Shown piece after piece: positions 61,287-64,000 of a stretch of DNA of 64,000 nt. The number at the start of each line of letters is the position of its first letter. Position 1 is the first letter of the stretch. Where the stretch lies: assembly GCF_024198235.1 (NCBI RefSeq), contig NZ_JAKCFB010000008.1:124001-188000 (forward strand). Direction: 5' to 3'. The notes beneath the pieces are model-generated. The model was not told the DNA's origin, made no database searches, and worked only from the letters and a program-made list of their open reading frames with translations. Source of the stretch: Myxococcus dinghuensis. GTDB lineage: Bacteria; Myxococcota; Myxococcia; Myxococcales; Myxococcaceae. The translations under genes and the position numbers were made by a program.

Positions 61287-63137
61287 GTGGCCGGTCCCAT
61301 CCTCGTCGTCGACGACGACCTGTTCTTCCGCCAGCTCGCCAGCGACATGCTCTCCCGCCACGGCCACCGCGTGGTCTCCGTGGAGAACGGCACGCTGGCG
61401 CTCGAGGAGGCGGCCCGCACGCCCTTCGACCTGGTCATCACCGACGTGGTGATGCCCGGCGTGGACGGCTTCGCCCTCACGGCGCGCCTGCGCGAGCGCG
61501 ACCCGGACCAGGAGGTCATCCTGGTGAGCCAGCGCACGGACGTGAAGGGCTCGGAGATGGCGCTGCGCTCGGGCGCGGCGGACTGCCTGGCCAAGCCCGT
61601 GGACGAGACGGACCTGGTGCTCGCGGTGGACCGGGCCCTGGAGCGGGCCGCCCTGCGCCGGGAGCGCACGCAACTGCGCGACGAGAACCTGGAGTTCGCC
61701 CGCTTCCACAACCTGCACCAGCGCTGCCTGGACCTCATCTCGCAGTCGGACCTGGAGTGGCTCCAGGAGCGCATCATCTCCGAGCTGTCCGCCGTCTGTG
61801 ACGCGCAGAGCGCCGCGCTGTGGGTGCTGGACGACCGGGGCGACCTGGTGCTGCGCGCGTACCGGGGCCTGCTCGACAAGCAGTTCCTCGCGGAGAAGAT
61901 GAGCCCCGAGGGCCCGCTGGAGGGCCGGCTGAAGGACGCCCAGCCCTGGTTCGCCCGGGACGAGCGCTCCGCGGTGATGTACGTGCCGCTGCTGGCCTCG
62001 GGGGAAATCGTCGGCCTCGCCCAGCTTTCGGACCCGCTGAGCGGCGAGTTCCGCCTGGAGCACTCCCGGGACGCGCGCGTGCTCGCGGACTTCGCGGCCA
62101 TCGGCGTGAAGAACGGCCGGCGCATGCTCGCGCTCCAGCGGCTGGGCCTGCGCGACCGTGAGACGGCCGCGTACAACCTCAGCTACTTCACGGACTACGC
62201 CTCCAAGGAGATCTACAAGGCCCGCCGCTATGGCCGGACCTTCTCGCTCCTGACGTTCTCCATCGACAACCTGCCGCTGGTGCGGGTGCGCCACGGGGCG
62301 GCGGACGCGAAGAAGGCGGTGCGCGGCATCATCCGCGCGCTGAGCAAGATCATCCGCGACTCGGACGTCATCGCGAAGGCGAGCGACCAGGAGTTCTACC
62401 TGCTGCTGCCGGAGACGGACTTCTTCGGCGCGATGATGTTCGTGCGCCGCGCCGTCGCCGCCGTGCGCGAGGAGCCGGAGGTGCAGGACGTCGAGCAGCG
62501 CCTGCCGCTGGCGCTGGTGGGCGGGGCGAGCACCTTCCCCAAGGACGGCGAGGACTTCGACGAGCTGGTGCACCGCTGCCGCCGCCGCATGGACGAGCGC
62601 CGCTCGTCGCTCCAGCGCCGGCTGATGCTGGATGGCCTGCCCTTCTGGGACGAGGTGGACCTGCTGCTGGGCACGCCCAACAGCCCCAGGCTGCCCGTGG
62701 ACGAGCGCTCCGAGCCGAGCCGCCGGGGCAAGGTCGCGGACGTCCTCTTCGACGAGCTCCAGGCGGAGATCGCCCGCGAGCTGATGCGAGACCCGGGCTC
62801 CCGCGGCCTGCTCTACGTGGGCGGGCCGGAGATTCGCGCGGACCTGCCCATCGCGGCGGGGCTGGAGTCGGCGCCGCCGGACCTGTCCTCGCGCATCTAC
62901 CTGCTGGGGCGGCGGGTGGACCTGGAGTCGCATCCCGCGCTGACGCCCGTGTTCCTGGAGGGAGACGAGCGGGTGTCGCGCCACGAGTTCATCCTCTGGC
63001 TGTCGGAGAACGCGGCCTACGCGCTCATCCAGCGGCGCGGGCGCGGCGCGACGTGGGGCTTCCATACCTCGGACACCGCGCTGGTGGACGGGCTCATCTC
63101 CAAGCTGCAGGCCGAGTACGACCTGCAGCCGTACTGA
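61287..63137 (+). CDS. Response regulator: receiver, GAF-like and degenerate GGDEF domains
   Basis: A 616-residue protein starting at GTG 61287. The receiver domain has D-D-D at 9-11, phospho-acceptor Asp53 in V-I-T-D-V-V-M-P, and Lys103 in L-A-K-P. A GAF-like section follows (about 145-280; W-V-L-D-D-R-G-D-L-V-L-R-A). From about 290 to 450 the sequence has the shape of a GGDEF domain, but the active-site motif is S-D-Q-E-F (366-370) instead of G-G-D/E-E-F, so cyclase activity is probably lost; c-di-GMP binding or protein-protein contact may remain. A further 160 residues at the C-terminus are unrecognised. The next gene, 15 bp on, encodes another receiver protein. Confidence 0.87.
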   Translation: MAGPILVVDDDLFFRQLASDMLSRHGHRVVSVENGTLALEEAARTPFDLVITDVVMPGVDGFALTARLRERDPDQEVILVSQRTDVKGSEMALRSGAADCLAKPVDETDLVLAVDRALERAALRRERTQLRDENLEFARFHNLHQRCLDLISQSDLEWLQERIISELSAVCDAQSAALWVLDDRGDLVLRAYRGLLDKQFLAEKMSPEGPLEGRLKDAQPWFARDERSAVMYVPLLASGEIVGLAQLSDPLSGEFRLEHSRDARVLADFAAIGVKNGRRMLALQRLGLRDRETAAYNLSYFTDYASKEIYKARRYGRTFSLLTFSIDNLPLVRVRHGAADAKKAVRGIIRALSKIIRDSDVIAKASDQEFYLLLPETDFFGAMMFVRRAVAAVREEPEVQDVEQRLPLALVGGASTFPKDGEDFDELVHRCRRRMDERRSSLQRRLMLDGLPFWDEVDLLLGTPNSPRLPVDERSEPSRRGKVADVLFDELQAEIARELMRDPGSRGLLYVGGPEIRADLPIAAGLESAPPDLSSRIYLLGRRVDLESHPALTPVFLEGDERVSRHEFILWLSENAAYALIQRRGRGATWGFHTSDTALVDGLISKLQAEYDLQPY

Positions 63138-63152
63138 CACGCGGAGCGCACG

Positions 63153-64000
63153 GTGGCCCAGGTCCGGAAGATCCTCATCGCCGACCCCGACCTCGAGTCC
63201 GTTCGAGCGCTGTCGCGCGCGCTGCGCACCAAGGGGTATCAGGTGCACTACGCGCCGGATGGCTCGCGGGCGCTGGAGGTCGCGGTGCTGCGCCACCCGG
63301 ACCTCACGCTGTTCGACGAGGGCTGCCGGCTCCTGGAGGCGCGGACGTTCATCCAGATCCTCCGCACCAACCCGCGCACGGAAGACATCCCGGTGGTGCT
63401 CACCACGGCGAGCTTCGACGGGGACCGCTTCCGCGGCCTGCGCGACGGCTACCTGCGCAAGCCCTTCAACCTGGACGAGGTGCTCAGCCGCATCGAGCAC
63501 ATCTTCCGGCGCAACGAGGCGGCCAAGGACCTCAAGGTCGAGCAGCAGGAAATCGAAGGTTCGCTCAGCCAGCTCAGCATCCCGGACCTGATGCAGTTGC
63601 TCGGCATGAACCGTCGCAGCGGGCGGCTGTCGCTGGAGCGCGGCAACGAGCGCGGGGAGATCGCCGTGGTGGAGGGCCGCCCGGTGAACGCGAAGCTGGG
63701 CCGGGTGGAAGGGGAGAAGGCCCTGTTCCGCCTGCTGGCGTGGGCCGAGGGGACCTTCACCTTCTCGCCTGGGACGAACCAGGTCCGCTCGCGCATCAAC
63801 CGCGCCATGGACGACGCGCTGCTGGAGGGCATGCGGCAGTCGGACGAGGTGAACCGGCTGCTGCCGGGCCTGCCGCCCCGGCACACGCGCCTCGTGCTCG
63901 CGCCGGACGTGGACCTCCAGCAGGACCAGCACCCGGTGACGGCGCAGGTGGTGGACCTGCTGCGCCAGCCGCGCGCGCTGGGAGAGGTGCTCGACCTGGC
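63153..64000 (+). CDS. Response regulator with receiver and DUF4388 (PATAN) domains, 3' end outside window
   Basis: 282 residues are visible from GTG 63153 to the window edge. The receiver has D-P-D at 11-13, Asp55 in L-T-L-F-D, and L-R-K-P-F. A DUF4388/PATAN domain follows from about residue 133 (E-G-S-L-S-Q-L-S-I-P-D-L-M-Q-L-L, then G-R-L-S-L, and A-E-G-T-F-T-F-S-P). PATAN domains are linked to signalling partnerships with Myxococcus-type polarity and GTPase regulators in this lineage. Whatever comes after residue 282 is unseen. Confidence 0.88.
   Translation, partial: MAQVRKILIADPDLESVRALSRALRTKGYQVHYAPDGSRALEVAVLRHPDLTLFDEGCRLLEARTFIQILRTNPRTEDIPVVLTTASFDGDRFRGLRDGYLRKPFNLDEVLSRIEHIFRRNEAAKDLKVEQQEIEGSLSQLSIPDLMQLLGMNRRSGRLSLERGNERGEIAVVEGRPVNAKLGRVEGEKALFRLLAWAEGTFTFSPGTNQVRSRINRAMDDALLEGMRQSDEVNRLLPGLPPRHTRLVLAPDVDLQQDQHPVTAQVVDLLRQPRALGEVLDL

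Overview
The window is about 70% GC. Gene content (SpoVG, the S6/S18/L9 operon, class Ia ribonucleotide reductase, many two-component and coiled-coil proteins, long secreted proteins of unknown function, a SpvB/RHS giant) fits a myxobacterium, most likely Myxococcaceae (Myxococcus, Corallococcus or relatives). This is inferred from protein style and gene order; no 16S rRNA gene is present. I see no tRNA, rRNA, CRISPR array, transposase or prophage.

Layout. 1-4.9 kb: the 3' end of an ArgR-like gene, a Uma2-type nuclease gene, and a VWA protein / OmpR-type regulator / histidine kinase operon preceded by tandem GGTTACA repeats at 11-bp period. 5-5.6 kb: an ECF-like sigma factor. 5.8-12.5 kb: four consecutive genes for exported proteins, one of which looks like a bacterial relative of the N-terminal part of vitellogenin/MTP-type lipid transfer proteins. 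12.6-16.4 kb (minus strand): DUF885 lipoprotein, M20 peptidase, spermidine-synthase-like protein. 16.6-18.8 kb: a coiled-coil protein and a DUF4157 (eCIS core) protein. 18.9-23.6 kb: ClpB, a small unknown gene, and a three-gene DUF1844 operon. 23.7-25.9 kb: thiE, a C26 glutamine-amidotransferase-like gene, thiD. 26-30.5 kb (minus): DnaB, then an acyltransferase / LytS / LytTR unit. 30.7-35.7 kb (minus): spoVG, prs, rplY, pth, rpsF, rpsR, rplI and a small membrane protein. 35.9-40 kb: tdk, upp-like, hpt, aqpZ, a LysE exporter. 40-48.5 kb (minus): a 2013-residue SpvB/RHS protein, a downstream unknown protein, and an M50-like protein that lacks its HExxH motif. 48.8-52.5 kb (minus): nrdA and nrdB, with a long structured leader and NrdR-like sites. 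52.9-64 kb: a membrane-anchored protein, a 2171-residue methyltransferase-like/coiled-coil giant, dapF, a receiver-GAF-degenerate GGDEF protein, and a receiver-DUF4388 protein that runs off the window.

How the genes fit together. The central block is housekeeping: translation, PRPP synthesis with nucleobase salvage (prs, upp, hpt, tdk), deoxynucleotide synthesis (nrdAB), replication (dnaB) and proteostasis (clpB). Accessory islands sit between these, mainly secreted or toxin-like proteins of unknown function. The best candidates for undescribed biology are the exported LLTP-like operon, the SpvB/RHS locus with its companion gene, the giant coiled-coil protein, and the oppositely charged tails on ribosomal proteins S6 and S18.
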